Assembly (NCBI GenBank): GCA_047967505.1
Contig: CM106540.1
Length of the DNA: 64,000 nt
Source: Dipteris shenzhenensis
Lineage: Eukaryota > Polypodiophyta > Polypodiopsida > Gleicheniales
Direction: 5' to 3' (one strand)
Every line of letters starts with the position of its first letter. Position 1 is the stretch's first letter. Shown piece after piece: positions 8,795 to 20,212 of this stretch. A model generated the notes under the pieces. The model saw only the letters and a list, made by a program, of their open reading frames with translations, was not told the DNA's origin and did no database searches. Made by a program: the position numbers and the translations under genes.

Positions 8795-11700
8795 TCAAGA
8801 TGGATGAGGCAGTGGAGACATGAAGTCAGCAATAGAGTGATGTCGGCCACTCAGAGGTGCGGTCCTGGCACGTCTCTTGGTCATAGCTCTGCGTCTAACC
8901 AGGGCTACTGTGACCCCCGTCGGTCGGGCTCCGACTCTAAACAAGGAGGGGATGTCTCCAAGTGTGATCTGTGTGTCAACCCTCTGTCTGAGCTGTTGGG
9001 TCACGGGCTCCGGGTCACGGTCATGTCGAGGCCTCGTCTCGTTGGGGTCCATGTGATCTAGCTGAAAGAACTCCGTGATAGAGCTCTGAGAGGGATCAAC
9101 CGAGGAAGAAGTCCGCTCCTATCTCCGTGCTCGGAGTATCCTCTCACGGTATCTAAGTGCCTCATGAATGAAACCTGCCAAACACCACTGGTCTGGGTAG
9201 GAGAGGAAACGGGCTAAAATCCCATAACTATTCTTGAAGAGGCAGTGGAAACGTCCTTGGATCTCATAGTACACAAGACACCTGAAGATGAAATGCTCCT
9301 CTGTCTCAATGTCCTGTATGTCACACAGTGTGCATATGCACCGCTCCCTGGGTACTCGCTCTACTCTGCCGCTCTGGATGCGAACTCTGTGTGAAGAGAC
9401 CCGGAACTGCCCAAGAGAGATCCTCAACGAGTGGGTTAGGTGAATCTGTGTGTATCCTGGTGGGTCAATGAAACCCTCCGCTGTGATATGTAAGAAGTGA
9501 TCTCTGTAGAAGCTAAGCTTCACTGGGAGTTCACTCGGTTCCAACGAGGTTCAAAAAGTGGGTAGCTGTAGTAGATCCTCACGGATAACCTGATTGACCT
9601 CATGTGATAAGAGGGGAGAGAACGGAGAATCCATGCTATACTGGAAGGGAGGTAGTGTATCCATGTGGAGCCCCAGTCGCTCAAACCATCTCTCTGTACG
9701 TGCATACCAGCACCTCTGATCTCCTCCTGCTGCAAGTGCCATAGAAGAGGATAGAGCTATCCATGGTAGCCTGCTACGCCTTGAGGTATACTCCTCATAT
9801 TCCCTAACTCGGTACAGATATGTGATGACCTGAAATGCAGCATCTAGCTGTAAAGGGGGTGACCCAAACTCAACCTGAATGATATGGTGAGGAACGGATG
9901 ACTTACCACGAATCATTCGTGATAACATGAGAACTTGTAGCTGCTCCACACGGGCCCATTCTGTATCCGACAAGTTTGGCCCCCAACAAGGGCTGCCGTA
10001 CATCCCCGCTGGGCGAGCTAAGGAGTCAAAAAGCAACCCCTTGGTGTGTGGATCCTGAAAGTGTAAGCGGAAGCACTGCCTCTCTAGCCTGGCCAGTGAG
10101 GCATATCCTCTACTCAAGCGTGCCTGCATCGCGGGTCTCATAGTGAAGCTCGGTCCGGAGAAGATAACCCCAAGATAAGTGTATGATGAAACTATCTCAA
10201 CAGATGACCCCGTAAATGTGAACTGCTCCTGACGCATGATGGATCGAGAGTTATTGAGGATCATGACCTTGGTTTTACCCAGGTTGACCTTCAAATTATT
10301 GGACCCACAAAAGGACTGTAGTGCGTCGAGGTGTCTCTAAAGCCCCTCTGCTGTTGAAGACAAGAGAGCCACGTCATCTGCATAGAGCAAAATATGGATC
10401 AGCGTGCCCGCAAGAGAGCAACCTACACCCCCTTGTGTCTGCATCACTATCTCAAGGTCATTAATGTAGAGGCCAAAAAAGGTAGGCGACAAAGGACACC
10501 CTTGTTTGACCTAATGGTACTCATGATCTCGTCTGTCCACTACCCAAACTTTGCCAGAAACTCTCTCGTAAAGTGCCATGACAGCCCAAATGGTCATAAC
10601 CCAAGTCCTGTAGGCACCGTATGAGATGGGCTCTCGGAACCATGTCAAATGCCTTGCGGAAATTCACAAAGCAACAATAAACGACCCTCTGCTTCTGCAC
10701 CTCGCCTCCTCGATGATACATCCGAGCGTGAGAATGTGGTCCATGGTTCCATGATCACGCCGGAATCCAGCCTATCTTGTTGCTCTAAGTCCTCGACACT
10801 CTGCAAGTCTGCTAACCTCAGAGTCAAGTACTGATGCATAAATCTTGGACATGACATGTCCAATCATAATGGTCCTATAGTTCTCCGGGCTCATGGGATC
10901 CCCTGCCTTGTGGATGGGTGAGATAGTGTTAATGGTCCAAGTGTATGGAAATCCCAAATAAACCGCTTCATTAAAAAGATTTGCCAAGATCGGGGCTAGG
11001 AGGTTAATCCCATATGCAATTAACTCAGTGCATAGCCCCTCATGATCCTTCGCTCGGTCATTAAGAAGTTTCATTACAGCATCCTTTACCCCTTCTCTAG
11101 TGAAGAAGGTGCAGGATGTGGGACGAGGCATGTGTGAGAGGTTAGGGACTAGCTGATTTGGGATGTCATAAAGTGTGCGTGCATAATCAAACCAGATCTA
11201 GGTGTCAGTGAGTGGTGGATTGGACCGTCCTAGAAATCTCCACCAGAAGTCCTTAGAGTTGTTGCTAAACAAAATGTTCAGTAGCTCCTCCTCGTTTCGA
11301 CGAACGAAGTCTAGTTTCTTTCATACCAGTCTACGGTATTCACGTTACGTATCTGGTGCGCTTGGAAGACTGTTTTTGGTTCTGAATCTGAGTTGATGGT
11401 GTAAGGCCTTACACTCATCATCGTACCAACTATTACAGGGTACAGTTCCAGGGGGTGGTGGGTGGGTGGAGCGGGTGGTGTGGGGAAAAGTGTGAATGAG
11501 AGCCTTGTGTAGTGAGCGGGTGACAAGGGCAACACGATCCTCTAAAAGGGGTATGAAGTCAATATAAGCAAGAAGTATGTACAGACGGCCAGAGTAAGAA
11601 GGTGAGTGATCCCGATCAAAGCGTATATCGTGGTAGGTGGAGTAAGCACTGAGTGGGGTGGAAGATGCTGTGTGAAGGGATGTGGAGATGCGAAAGAAAA

Positions 11701-12487
11701 GGTATGTATGATCAGCCCATGGGGAGATGTGAAGACAGGGGATCCCATGATGTAATCAACAACACTGGAGCCCCCCCCATGTGGAAAGCATGTGAAACCA
11801 CCTGAAGCGGGCCATCTGTCAAGACCATTATAGATAATGAGATCATGTATCCTGCCTAGGTCTAATAGGGCCTGCCCATAAGATGAGAATGGACCTCTCC
11901 TATCAGCCGAAACCCGTAGCGTACTTGCCTCCTGAAGGTCAACATCTGCCAGTAGAGTGAAGTCAAGAAGTGGTACCTGACGAGCCCTTGTCTTCGCGTT
12001 GAAGTCCCCGACTAGAAGGACTTCTCCGTGGCTAGAAAAGTCAACGATGGACTGATAAAGGGCAGCAAATGGGGATGTCTCATCATCACCTCGAATATCT
12101 CTGGCAAAGTGAGAGGTCTCCGGGGGGAAGTAGCAAACTGCGACAAACAGATCCCGGCTGTCCATGTGTCGTATCCGGATCCAAATAAATCTGGAATGTG
12201 TATCTCTGTGCTCTACTGAAATGATCCCCCGAAGTGTGGATCTGAAAAGGACTGCAACTCCACCTGAACCTCGAACTCCTCCTATACCCCTCGTCTCGTC
12301 TCTGTAGGAAGACTCCCATGTATATCCCTTGACTATTGGAAGAGGGCGCTCTGGACTCTAATGTGTCTATGTATAGAAGACTATGTCGTGGCCTGTATAG
12401 GATTCGGAGAAGCTCCCTGATTCTGACCATAAGGTACATTATAGTTCCAAATGGTGGAGGACAGGGTCTCGGGTATCTAAGTCTCAT
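8795..12487 (-). pseudogene. Family C LINE ORF2: endonuclease-RT-knuckle
   Basis: EN domain about 12330-11640: VAVCYFPPETS, LLVGDFNAKTR (catalytic D and N), SVVDYIMGSP. RT about 11130-10300: MPRPTSCTFF, PENYRTIMIGHVMSKIYASVL, then in another frame FRKAFDMVPRAHL and the catalytic box ILLYADDV (about 10375-10400), still YADD. The thumb and distal region run 10294-9551 in one open frame (LGKTKVMILNNS, TYLGVIFSGPSFTMRPA, GSPCWGPN). The C-terminus 9544-9119 holds CTLCDIQDIETEEHFIFRC. A final conserved tail (DTQITLGDIPSLFR, TAPLSGR) ends near 8795 and recurs at 54600-54780. Several stops and shifts occur, for example near 10300, 10560 and 11131. Confidence 0.82.
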
Positions 12488-12489
12488 AG

Positions 12490-13810
12490 ACCCCGCTTCC
12501 CTATGTAGCGGAGGGGGCAGGTGCCCTACGGGGACCTGTAAGAAGTCGTCCCTCTCGTACCACTACCCACTTTCCCTCCTTCCGGGCCTGATCCCGCTGC
12601 TGCAGCAAAGAGCGCCTCTCCTCAACCTATAGAGGTGTGAGGTCCTCATCCATAGAGATCGCTGGCTGATCTCGAAGGACTGACGTGCGTCGTAGAGTTG
12701 AAAGTCGTGCCTAAGTGTCATGGAATCGTATGATCAGGGGTTGCTCTCGGTTGAGATCTCTCCCCACCCGCCATGCCCTCTCTATCGTGTGCTCAGCCAC
12801 ACCCAGGGTAGCGGCCACGAACGTAGTCGCATCTACCATCGGTGTAGCCTCAATGCGTGGGATCCTGCGTACTCTAATGTTGAGAGCCTTATTGGCTCTC
12901 TGCTGCTGCTCCATGAGGGTGGCCGAAACGGTTACCCTTGCGGGTTCCCGTTTGGCCACGTCAACCCATCTGGAAGTCTCCTCAATAGCAGATTGCATGC
13001 TCGCAATCTGTGCCTCGACCACCGGGGTACTCCCTGGGACAGTGTGTATGGCTGTGACCTCCGTCGAAGCTGCATGATACCCTGTCTGAGTCCCTGAATA
13101 AGACCCGCCTGCTCCCGAATGGCCCTAGCCTACTCTGTATGATAGGACTTTGCTCTTGGTTGAAGCGGACTTGCTCCCATGCGAAGCGAGTCAGCTCCAT
13201 CTCACGCTCACGGAAACTATGTATCTCTGTGAGCAAGGTATCATGGGCCTCTGGTGTATCAGCCCAACCATGTCCATGCTGAAACTGTGGTGAATGTGGC
13301 ATGAAAGAGTGGGATTGAGTCCGGAAACTGGACGGTGACTGAGTGAAGGAGATGACAGTGGAATGGATGAGGTAGTCCCAACGGGGTGTGGGAGGGTGGG
13401 CTGACTGAGAGGGAGAGGGGAGAGTGAAGCGTAATACGGCACAGTGTATGACACCTCCAAAGTAGGGGTCATAAGCTGTGCGAGAGTTGTAACAGGAGAA
13501 GAGGGGAAGGGAACAACAACCGGCGCCATGGGCATGAGTACGTCAATGATCGTAGATGTAGAGGGAGCTGAGACTGGAACTAGAGCTGGGCTTGAAGTGG
13601 GGACTGAAGTCAAAGTAGAGATAGAGATAGAGGGAGCTGAGGCTGGAGCTGAAAACGAAACTGACACTGTAGCGGGAGTTGAGGTTGAGGTAGAGATAGA
13701 GGCTGAAGAAGATGAGGCGGGTCCTACCTTTGCCTTGCTGTCTACCCCGAGTCCACTTTGGTTGTAACTTGTGTTCACATCCTCCGATTTCAGTTGTGTT
13801 GTTTGCTTTT
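12490..13810 (-). pseudogene. Family C LINE ORF1, L1-type RNA-binding protein
   Basis: ORF1 proteins coat LINE RNA as chaperones in ribonucleoprotein particles. The N-terminus (from about 13778) is GLGVDSKAKVG followed by some 150 residues of Ser/Thr/Pro-rich low complexity. After a frameshift near 13250 comes a helical stretch (LTEIHSFREREMELTRF), then from 12990 a likely RRM: ALNIRVRRIPRIE ... IERAWRVGRD ... PLIIRFHD. A C-terminal domain-like end follows (QQRDQARKEGKWVVVRE, near 12560). The RRM plus the ARKEGKW end match the L1 ORF1p organisation and the separate ORF at 26062-26639. At least two shifts and two stops are present. Confidence 0.7.
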
Positions 13811-14240
13811 TTTGTTTTTGTTGTTGTTGTTGTTATTGTCGTCTTTCTGGGTTTTGTCCCCCATTTCTCTTGGGGTGCGGGTGCATATCCTAGTGTTCGA
13901 CCGGGAGCAGGAGCACCGGTTCCCCCCCCATAATGGGAGGCACGTCTAGTGCGAGGTGGTGGAGAGGCAGGGCGGAAGCCTAAGGTGGAGAGGCAGCCCA
14001 GAGGTGGAGGAGGAGGAGAGCTATTCTGGCGATGGAAAGAGTACATAGGACCCAGAAACCAAATAGGAGAGAAAGGGGAAGAGAGAGCCCTGAGAACCAG
14101 CGTATAGATGCAATCCGTGAGCAAAACCCTTCACAAAAGCGACCCAAGAGCAGGGAATCAACTGGCAGCAGCAGCAGCCTGAGCAGGGCGGGACAGGCCG
14201 TACAGGTCCATACACCTGTACAGAAATTGTACGGAGCTAT

Positions 14241-14931
14241 GGCTCTCACATATCACAGTGCCTTCTCTGTATAAAGTGTTGTTACTTCCGCCTTGGATTT
14301 CTGACAGAGCAAATTGTGTTTGGCATATGGATTGCCCATTAAAGTGGTGGAGAAAGCGGCTATGTCTCCTTTGGCATTATAAAGTCCCTCTTAGCCAGCA
14401 ACTTTTCCTTTGGCGAGTCCTACTTGGCATTTTTCCATCTGGGCAGTTACTCGCGCATAGACATATTGCTCCAGCTGTTTGCCACAGATGTCTACATTCT
14501 GCTGAATCTGTGCTTGACATCTTTTGGCACTGTCCACACTCTTGTGATTTCCTCGCTCTCATTCGACAGGGGCTTCGAGCGAGATTTCCTACTGTTACTT
14601 TTGGTAGGTTCTTCTGGTTATTTGGTTTTCATCCAGCCAGACAGGGTTTTGATTTATTTTTTGTTTGGGTGCGCTATTGGGCATTGTGGACTCTATGGAT
14701 GGATAGAAATCATAGAGTCTTGGGTGATCCTACTTTTCCATCTTTTGTTTTTTTCAAACGACCTCTGCGGCAATCGTTTTATGATTGTTTTCAGACTCAT
14801 TTGATTGATCATGATGTATATATAGCTTATACTGAGATTTTCAGTTGAGTAGTAGTTACTCCGCTTTTAAAGTAACTATGAATGTAATTATTTTACAGCA
14901 ATAAAATATTTCTTCTCACCCAAAAAAAAAA
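14241..14931 (+). mobile_element. 5'-truncated family A LINE (zf-RVT end)
   Basis: Carries the last 690 bp of a family A LINE. The translation 14249-14848 includes SLYKVLLLPPWISDRANCVW, WWRKRLCLLWHYKVPL, GIFPSGQLLAHRHIAPAVCHRC and IFWHCPHSCDFL (zf-RVT), and continues without a stop to YTEIFS. A short 3' UTR and A(10) at about 14922-14931 follow. This zf-RVT region has fewer disruptions than the copy at 6500. It starts right beside the presumed 5' end of the minus-strand family C LINE. Confidence 0.82.
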
Positions 14932-14939
14932 GTGTGCAT

Positions 14940-17700
14940 AACACCTCTAGAGGACCCCTCTGCTAAAGATTATATGAGGACTATGTTATCCGCATATAGC
15001 AATATCTGTATCATTAGGTCCGCCAATAGTGATCCCTTGCCTCCTAGGCAGTCTATAAATGATGTGATCTCATCAATTTAGAGCTATAGAGAGTTGATGA
15101 AAGAGGGCATCTCTGCTTCACCCTGATCTTACTCTCAAGCCAATCCAATAGGCCTCGTGGGGTAGGAACTCTCCGTCTAACGGACTCATATATAGGCTTA
15201 TCATCCCCCAAAAATCAGAATCTCTAGAATCTATATATCTTGTAACTTCCTGATCAAGCGAGATCGTGAGACAGCAGCAAAGGTCTTCCGAAAATCTACA
15301 AAGCAATTGTAGACTTTTTGGCATGCGGTCTCGCCTCTTCAATGATAGCCCTCGGGGTGAAGATATGGTCTAGGTTGGAGTGCTGTGTCGAAAATCATGC
15401 TTGCCATAGCGCCTACTGCCCAAGAGCCTCTATGTGGCCACTGATCTCTCTCTCTAGTACAACTGATCTGGCCAAAGTGAGACCAATCATAAGTTTGGCT
15501 GCGAAGATATCGCGGGATCTGCGTCGATCGAGTTATCTCTCGCTGTGGCGGAGGACGTGGTCACCTCGACGTCTGTATCCAATGGGCTAATGTCAAGAGT
15601 GATGCCTCGTCTCTCGCGGTCTCCTCTTAGGAGAGTTGAGATAGATAAAACTTCGATCGTGCGTGCTCTGGTCACTCTTCGAGTTGTGTGTGGTCTCTGC
15701 GTTCCTTGCGTGGCAGCTTCACGTCGTCTCTCTTTGCTGATCTACATTGCCCTCATGTCAACTAGCTCCTCTTCCTCCATCCCACTATGTCATTGAGCTG
15801 ACTCTCTGTGTCGCTGCTTCTCGATCAAATAGAGCCCAATGCAGACTTGGTCATGGAAAGGCTGGACAGACACTAAGAAATGCTCCTCTGTCTCGATCTC
15901 CCCAGGCGTGCATAACTTGTAGATCTGTTGCTCTTTGGATATGCCTGCAGCTTTCCTTGCCTCAATCCTTTGCTGATGGGACAAGACCCGCACTTGTCCA
16001 ATGGCTATACTCAGTGCATGTGAGACTCCTTTGTCCTAGAGGTACTGGGGCGTGATGATGAGTCCATCCTCCGATACTCTCAAGAAGTGGTCATGATAGA
16101 ACTGGATCGTAGTGGGGAACTCTGTGCTCCCTCCTCCCTGCCCCCCCCCAAAAAAAGTCTGAGATGTATGGAACTGCAGCGGTATGATATGGTTAATCTC
16201 ATCTCATGGGATCAACTTAAAGGGGGGCATCTATGTTGTACTGAAAAGGGGGGAGCGGGTCCATTTGAATACCATGATTGGCAAACCATGTGGATACGCG
16301 CGCATATCATACTGTACTGACCACTCTCTCTGCTGGCCGTGACTCTAGTGGCAACCTTGGCACTCTCTAGTGGGTTAAGGCCCAAAATCTATGGAGTAAT
16401 ATCATTGTTGAAAAATGGCATTAACATAGAGAGGTGTCTTGGGGAACTTTGCCTATACTATCTAATGGGGGACTGAGGGCTTACTCTGTATCATCCTAGA
16501 CCCCATAATCATGTGTACCCTGTCAAATTTCCTCCACTCTATCGCCAAGAGATCACTCCCCAAAAGGATGCTGCATTCATGGCAGTCGGTCTCACTAGGG
16601 TGTCGAAAAGCCAGCCCTTAATCGACGGATTTTGAAATTGCACCTAAAAGTGCTGCCTCTCTAGTCGGGCCAAAGCTCCTTGCCCACGTGTGAGTTGTGC
16701 CGTAGCTGCATGGATCATTGTGAAAACTGGCCCTGTGAAGACTGATCGTTCATTTGTGAGGTGACATCTTATGTCTTTGCACTCGTCATTGAACCAAGAG
16801 TTTCAAGGCATCTTTCCAGCTGGGACATGTGCTGCAAATCGAGTCGTAGGGAAAAACTTAGCAGTGGTGTCTTGTATCACTAAGACAAGGGCGAGGTCTA
16901 CATTATCTCCTAGTAAAGTTAGAAGCTTATAGGCCGAGTGACTCACATCGATTGGATCAAGGGCATGGTCAAAATGGATCTGGCATGGGCGGATCTGGGA
17001 GGGGCTCCCTTTGTGGCTGGCACAGTGGCCGAGATGCTAAAGGCTAGGTATGAGTGGTTAGTGCCGAGTGGGGGAGGGGGCACAATAAAATCATGTATCC
17101 GGGATACAAAGGCTAGGGGACCCATTGGTAGTCAACAGTGCTTGTCGCCCCTCCATGTGGAAAACAAGTGAGCCCGTCAGATGATGGCCATCTTTGGAGG
17201 CCATTATATATAATCCGATCATGGAGAGGCCCCAACTCAAGTAGATGTTGCCCATATCTTGTCACATGTGGTGCATTTACTGAACATCTCACTATCTCAA
17301 GCTCTACTAGATCCAGCTCCGGTACTATGAGAGAATTAGATGCAAAATCTAGTAGACCCACGTGTCTATCTCCTGTGTGTGCATTGAAGTCTTCAAGAAG
17401 GACATCTCCCTGCCTAGAGAGCTTGGTGGTGTCATCATATATCGTCTCATATGGGCTGTGCCCCTCTAGAGTGACCTCATGCGCATAGGATGATGTATCT
17501 GGGGGAAAATAGCACACTACGATGAAGATGGAGAGAGAGAGATGCTTACTAGGTTTTATCTTGCCTATGGACTAGCCTTTGCCCTAGGAAAATCTCTTAT
17601 TTATTTTGGTTGGTAGTCCATAGAGATTTACAGATAGGACTGTATAGAGCTTAAGCTGATGAGGGCAGATGGGGCTTGCCCTTATTACGCCATAGGGACC
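14940..17700 (-). pseudogene. Rearranged family C-like LINE ORF2
   Basis: Degenerate minus-strand relative of family C with its blocks out of order. From 17700 downwards: EN (IVVCYFPPDTSSYAHE, DVLLEDFNAHTGDRHVG, IIYNGLQRWPSSDGLTCFPHGG; 17540-17113) and SWFNDECKDIRCHLTNE (near 16770-16820). This is fused directly to VFTGPVFTMIHAATAQ, the region after RT (16740), so the RT core is missing there. The C-terminal knuckle region (KLCTPGEIETEEHFLVS) follows at 15990-15790. The RT core then appears beyond the C-terminus, with ILLYADNIV (about 14975-15010), where the usual YADD reads YADN. The order implies deletion plus a second fragment, or recombination. Confidence 0.7.
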
Positions 17701-17984
17701 TTGAGATGATAACCCGCTGCTATGGAGCTGTTCAATGGCATAGAGCATTTCCTAGTGCTCTCTTAAGAATGAGGCCAAAATGTAACACGGATGCAATGGG
17801 TATTCACTTGGGGCACGGTAGCATGTTTGATACAGGAGCGGCACACTTTCTCCTTTGAGGAGGCCTCTCTAGCCTACCAGTTTGATATGTCAGCACATTT
17901 AGGGCTTGGCCCTAACCTCCTGGTAGAGACCCCAACCCTCTCTAGAGGACAGCATGCCAGAGATGTCAGCTAGTATCACTGCTT

Positions 17985-18044
17985 GGAATTAGTGATGAGG
18001 GGGCAACAACAAGCATGCCTGGCAGCCCCCTCATCACTAATTCC
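17985..18044. repeat. Perfect 19-bp inverted repeat with 22-nt loop
   Basis: GGAATTAGTGATGAGGGGG at 17985-18003 is followed, after 22 nt, by its exact reverse complement at 18026-18044. It sits on the boundary between the family C-like relic and a short family A fragment. RNA or single-stranded DNA from here would form a strong hairpin. Confidence 0.9.
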
Positions 18045-18139
18045 TTCTGGACAGTTGCTGGCCCGTAGGTACATTGCTTCTGCTTTATGTCATCGGTGTC
18101 TGATTTCTCAGGAGACTGTGCCTCATTTATTTTGGCATG
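18045..18139 (+). pseudogene. Family A zf-RVT fragment
   Basis: A short piece reading SGQLLARRYIASALCHRC...SQETVPHLFWHG, matching 6750-6840. The final C of the zinc motif is lost at the junction with the C-rich leader that follows. Confidence 0.8.
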
Positions 18140-18159
18140 GCAAAAACGGCTACGAGAAA

Positions 18160-18770
18160 TCAACTGCTGCTGCTCCCCGCTCCTCCTGCTCCCCTCCTCA
18201 CTGCTCTCTCCGCTCCCTGCTGCTGCTGCTCCCCCGCTCCCTGCTCCTCCTCCTGCTCCTCTGCTTGCCCCCTCCCTTCCCTCCTCGCTACCTGCCCTCT
18301 CCCCTGGACTGCCCCTTCCCCCGCGCTGCAGCCCCCCCCCCCCCCCCCCCCCCTGCGCTGCAGCCTCCTCCCCCCCTTCCCCGCCCGCTGCTGTCCCCGC
18401 TCCCTGCTGCTTGCCCCCTCCCTTCCCTCCTCGCTACCTGCCCTCTCCCCCGCACTGCCCCTTCCCCCGTGCTGCAGCCTTCCCCCCTTGCGCTGCAGCC
18501 TCCTCCCCCCCCTTCCCCGCCCGCTGCTGCCCTGCGCTGCAGCCTGCTGCTCCCCCCCCCGCACCCGCTGCTGCTCCCCCCCCCACTCCTGCTGCTGCTT
18601 TCACCCCGCAGCAGCCTCTCCTCTCCTCTCCTTCCCCTCTCCTCTGCTCCTCTTCTCCCCCTCTCCTCCACTCCTCCTCTGCCCTATCTTCCCCTCCTCT
18701 TCCCTCCTCCCTTCTTCATCACCCTCTCCTTCTTCTGGGTTACCCCTATTCTCCTATAGGGGTCTCCTAG
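18160..18770 (+). repeat. C-rich leader of family B LINE with internal repeats
   Basis: About 600 bp of nearly G/A-free sequence made of CTGC, CTCC and CCCTTCC blocks. A segment of about 70 bp (GCTTGCCCCCTCCC ... GCTGCAGCC) occurs at 18264-18333 and again at 18408-18478, and a run of 22 C lies at 18332-18353. All three plus frames are open through it, but the proteins would be Pro/Ser/Leu repeats with no conserved content, so I treat it as non-coding. Its position before ORF1 suggests the LINE 5' UTR or promoter. Confidence 0.65.
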
Positions 18771-18869
18771 GGTTCAGGAAAGCGGACGGAGTTTCTATTT
18801 TTTGTGTTTGAATCAGCCAACACACCTTGATTGACGAATGGGTTCCCATTCAGTCAATCCTCTCCGCTC

Positions 18870-20212
18870 ACACCGGCCGCGAGAACTGTCACTTTTCCAA
18901 AAGACGAGCTACAGTAGTTGCAAAAGGATTTCGAACATGAGTGTTCCATGACTCTCTTCGCACGCATTCATGGCTCACACCCTTCCAGGTTACAAGCTAG
19001 GGATTGGATGTTGTCGGCGCTCCCTCAGGACCTCGCCCCCCACCTCAAGGATGTTCGTTTGTTGGGACAAGGTTTCTTTCAAGTGTGCCTAGATTCCCCG
19101 GACGTCACGAGAGACTTGCTACAGGCTGGGTTTCTACTTCTAGGCTACAGGAGGATCTTCTTGTTTCCTTTTCAAGTGGGATTTGACCCAGTTGAAGAGG
19201 ACAAGCAGGGAGTTTCTGTTTTCATCAGGTTCCCTGGTCTTCCCTGAGTTTATCACCGACTTCTTTCAGTTATTGGCGAGAGGTTTGGTGTGGTGGCAGA
19301 GATCCCCCCTCTCCCTCGCGAGCCCTCTTCGGCTGTTGAGGCAGTCAGGATGGACGGGGTTCCTAGGGTTAGGGTCATTGTCCAGGACCCGAATATTTCA
19401 GATGACCACATCATGCTACAGCGACCCGATGGGTCTTTCTTCCGCCGAGATTTGAGGTTGCAGGTCAGCAGGACCAGTTCAGGATTTGCAGATCCTCGGG
19501 GCACTTCGCCAGAGATTGCCCAAAGAAGAAAAAGAGGCCCACAAAGCAACCAACTCGTACTAGTTTACGACAGAGAGCTGGAGCAAGACATACCGCTCCA
19601 CAGACACGGCCTCAGACACGGGCTCCCCCCTCTCCTAGGGCTACTCGAGTCCCTTCGGCACCCCGCGCCACCTCTGGCCCACGGTGGGTTCCGGTCGCGG
19701 CTAGGCTCTCTACTCTAGTTCACTCCTCCACCTCTTCGGAGGCTACCCCCTTGGAGCCTCAGGAGGAGACTACTGTTCAGGAGCCTTGTTCGACTCCACC
19801 CTTGGATCAGGCTGTACCTTCCTCAGCAGCGCAGGTTGTTGGCACCTCGTCTGCACCACTTTTTGATCAGGATCCAGTACAGGTGCCTCCCTCTTTGGAC
19901 AGAGGGAAAGGGGTTCTACATTCTCTTCCTGCTTCGGTAGGAATCCTTCCTACCCCCTCTCCAGGACTAGCTCAGCGGAACTGTTTTTCCGCTTTGGAGG
20001 ACCTCTCTAGCCTCCCAGATGATGACTTTGTACCCTCTACTTTTGGAGAGCCAGTTATCGGCTTTTCAGTTGAGAGGCCCTTCTCTCTCTCACCTGTGGA
20101 CTTTCCTCCCCTCGGACCTGGTGTGTATGGCAGGAGGTCTGCTCCGGTAGAGGCTTCTGTTTCCGCCACCAGGTCGGGTAAGGTATTCCGACCCACTTTC
20201 TCCCGCCGATGA
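18870..20212 (+). pseudogene. Family B LINE ORF1 (DUF4283-like gag)
   Basis: The N-terminal domain reads TLFARIHGSHPSRLQARDWML, LKDVRLLGQGFFQVCLDSPD, LLQAGFLLLGYRRIF and SVFIRFPGLP. The order ligand-fold strands, then VFIRFPGLP, resembles DUF4283 domains of plant LINE ORF1/gag proteins. A stop follows at about 19245, then other-frame segments (GERFGVVAEIPPLPREPS; 19290-19718) and a last open block 19751-20212 with a Pro/Ser-rich body ending FRPTFSRR. The true start is unclear (TTG at 18918 in frame). The stop TGA at 20210 overlaps the ORF2 ATG. A minus-strand relic of the same domain lies at 58186-58885. Confidence 0.7.

Larger units (their letters stand above)
8545..14233 (-). mobile_element. 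Family C LINE, near full length (ORF1+ORF2)
   Basis: The most complete family C copy, about 5.7 kb on the minus strand. It ends in (TTTC)n (GAAA repeats on the plus strand, 8547-8573) just after AGTCTTTAATAAACTTTC-type sequence, and begins near 14233. A possible 7-bp target duplication, GAGCTAT, occurs at 8531-8537 and 14234-14240. ORF1 (about 13810-12490) is upstream of ORF2 (about 12487-8795). Frameshifts and stops interrupt both, so it is presumably immobile. Other copies: 32450-33225 (pieces), 33226-38870, 39735-41060, 52290-54992. Confidence 0.85.

Noticed and set aside
13444-13767. Plus-strand ORF rich in Glu, Gly, Thr and Val
   Set aside because: It is the antisense shadow of the Ser/Pro-rich N-terminus of family C ORF1.
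8545-14233. Reverse transcriptase with adjoining repeats as a diversity-generating retroelement or retron
   Set aside because: EN, RT, knuckle, L1-type ORF1 and a 3' microsatellite tail identify a LINE. There is no template/variable repeat pair or msr/msd RNA.
18137-18811. Three overlapping long plus-strand ORFs and two minus-strand ORFs rich in Pro, Ser, Leu, Gly or Arg
   Set aside because: They are open only because the sequence is CT-only over 600 bp. No frame is conserved in the repeated 70-bp unit beyond composition.
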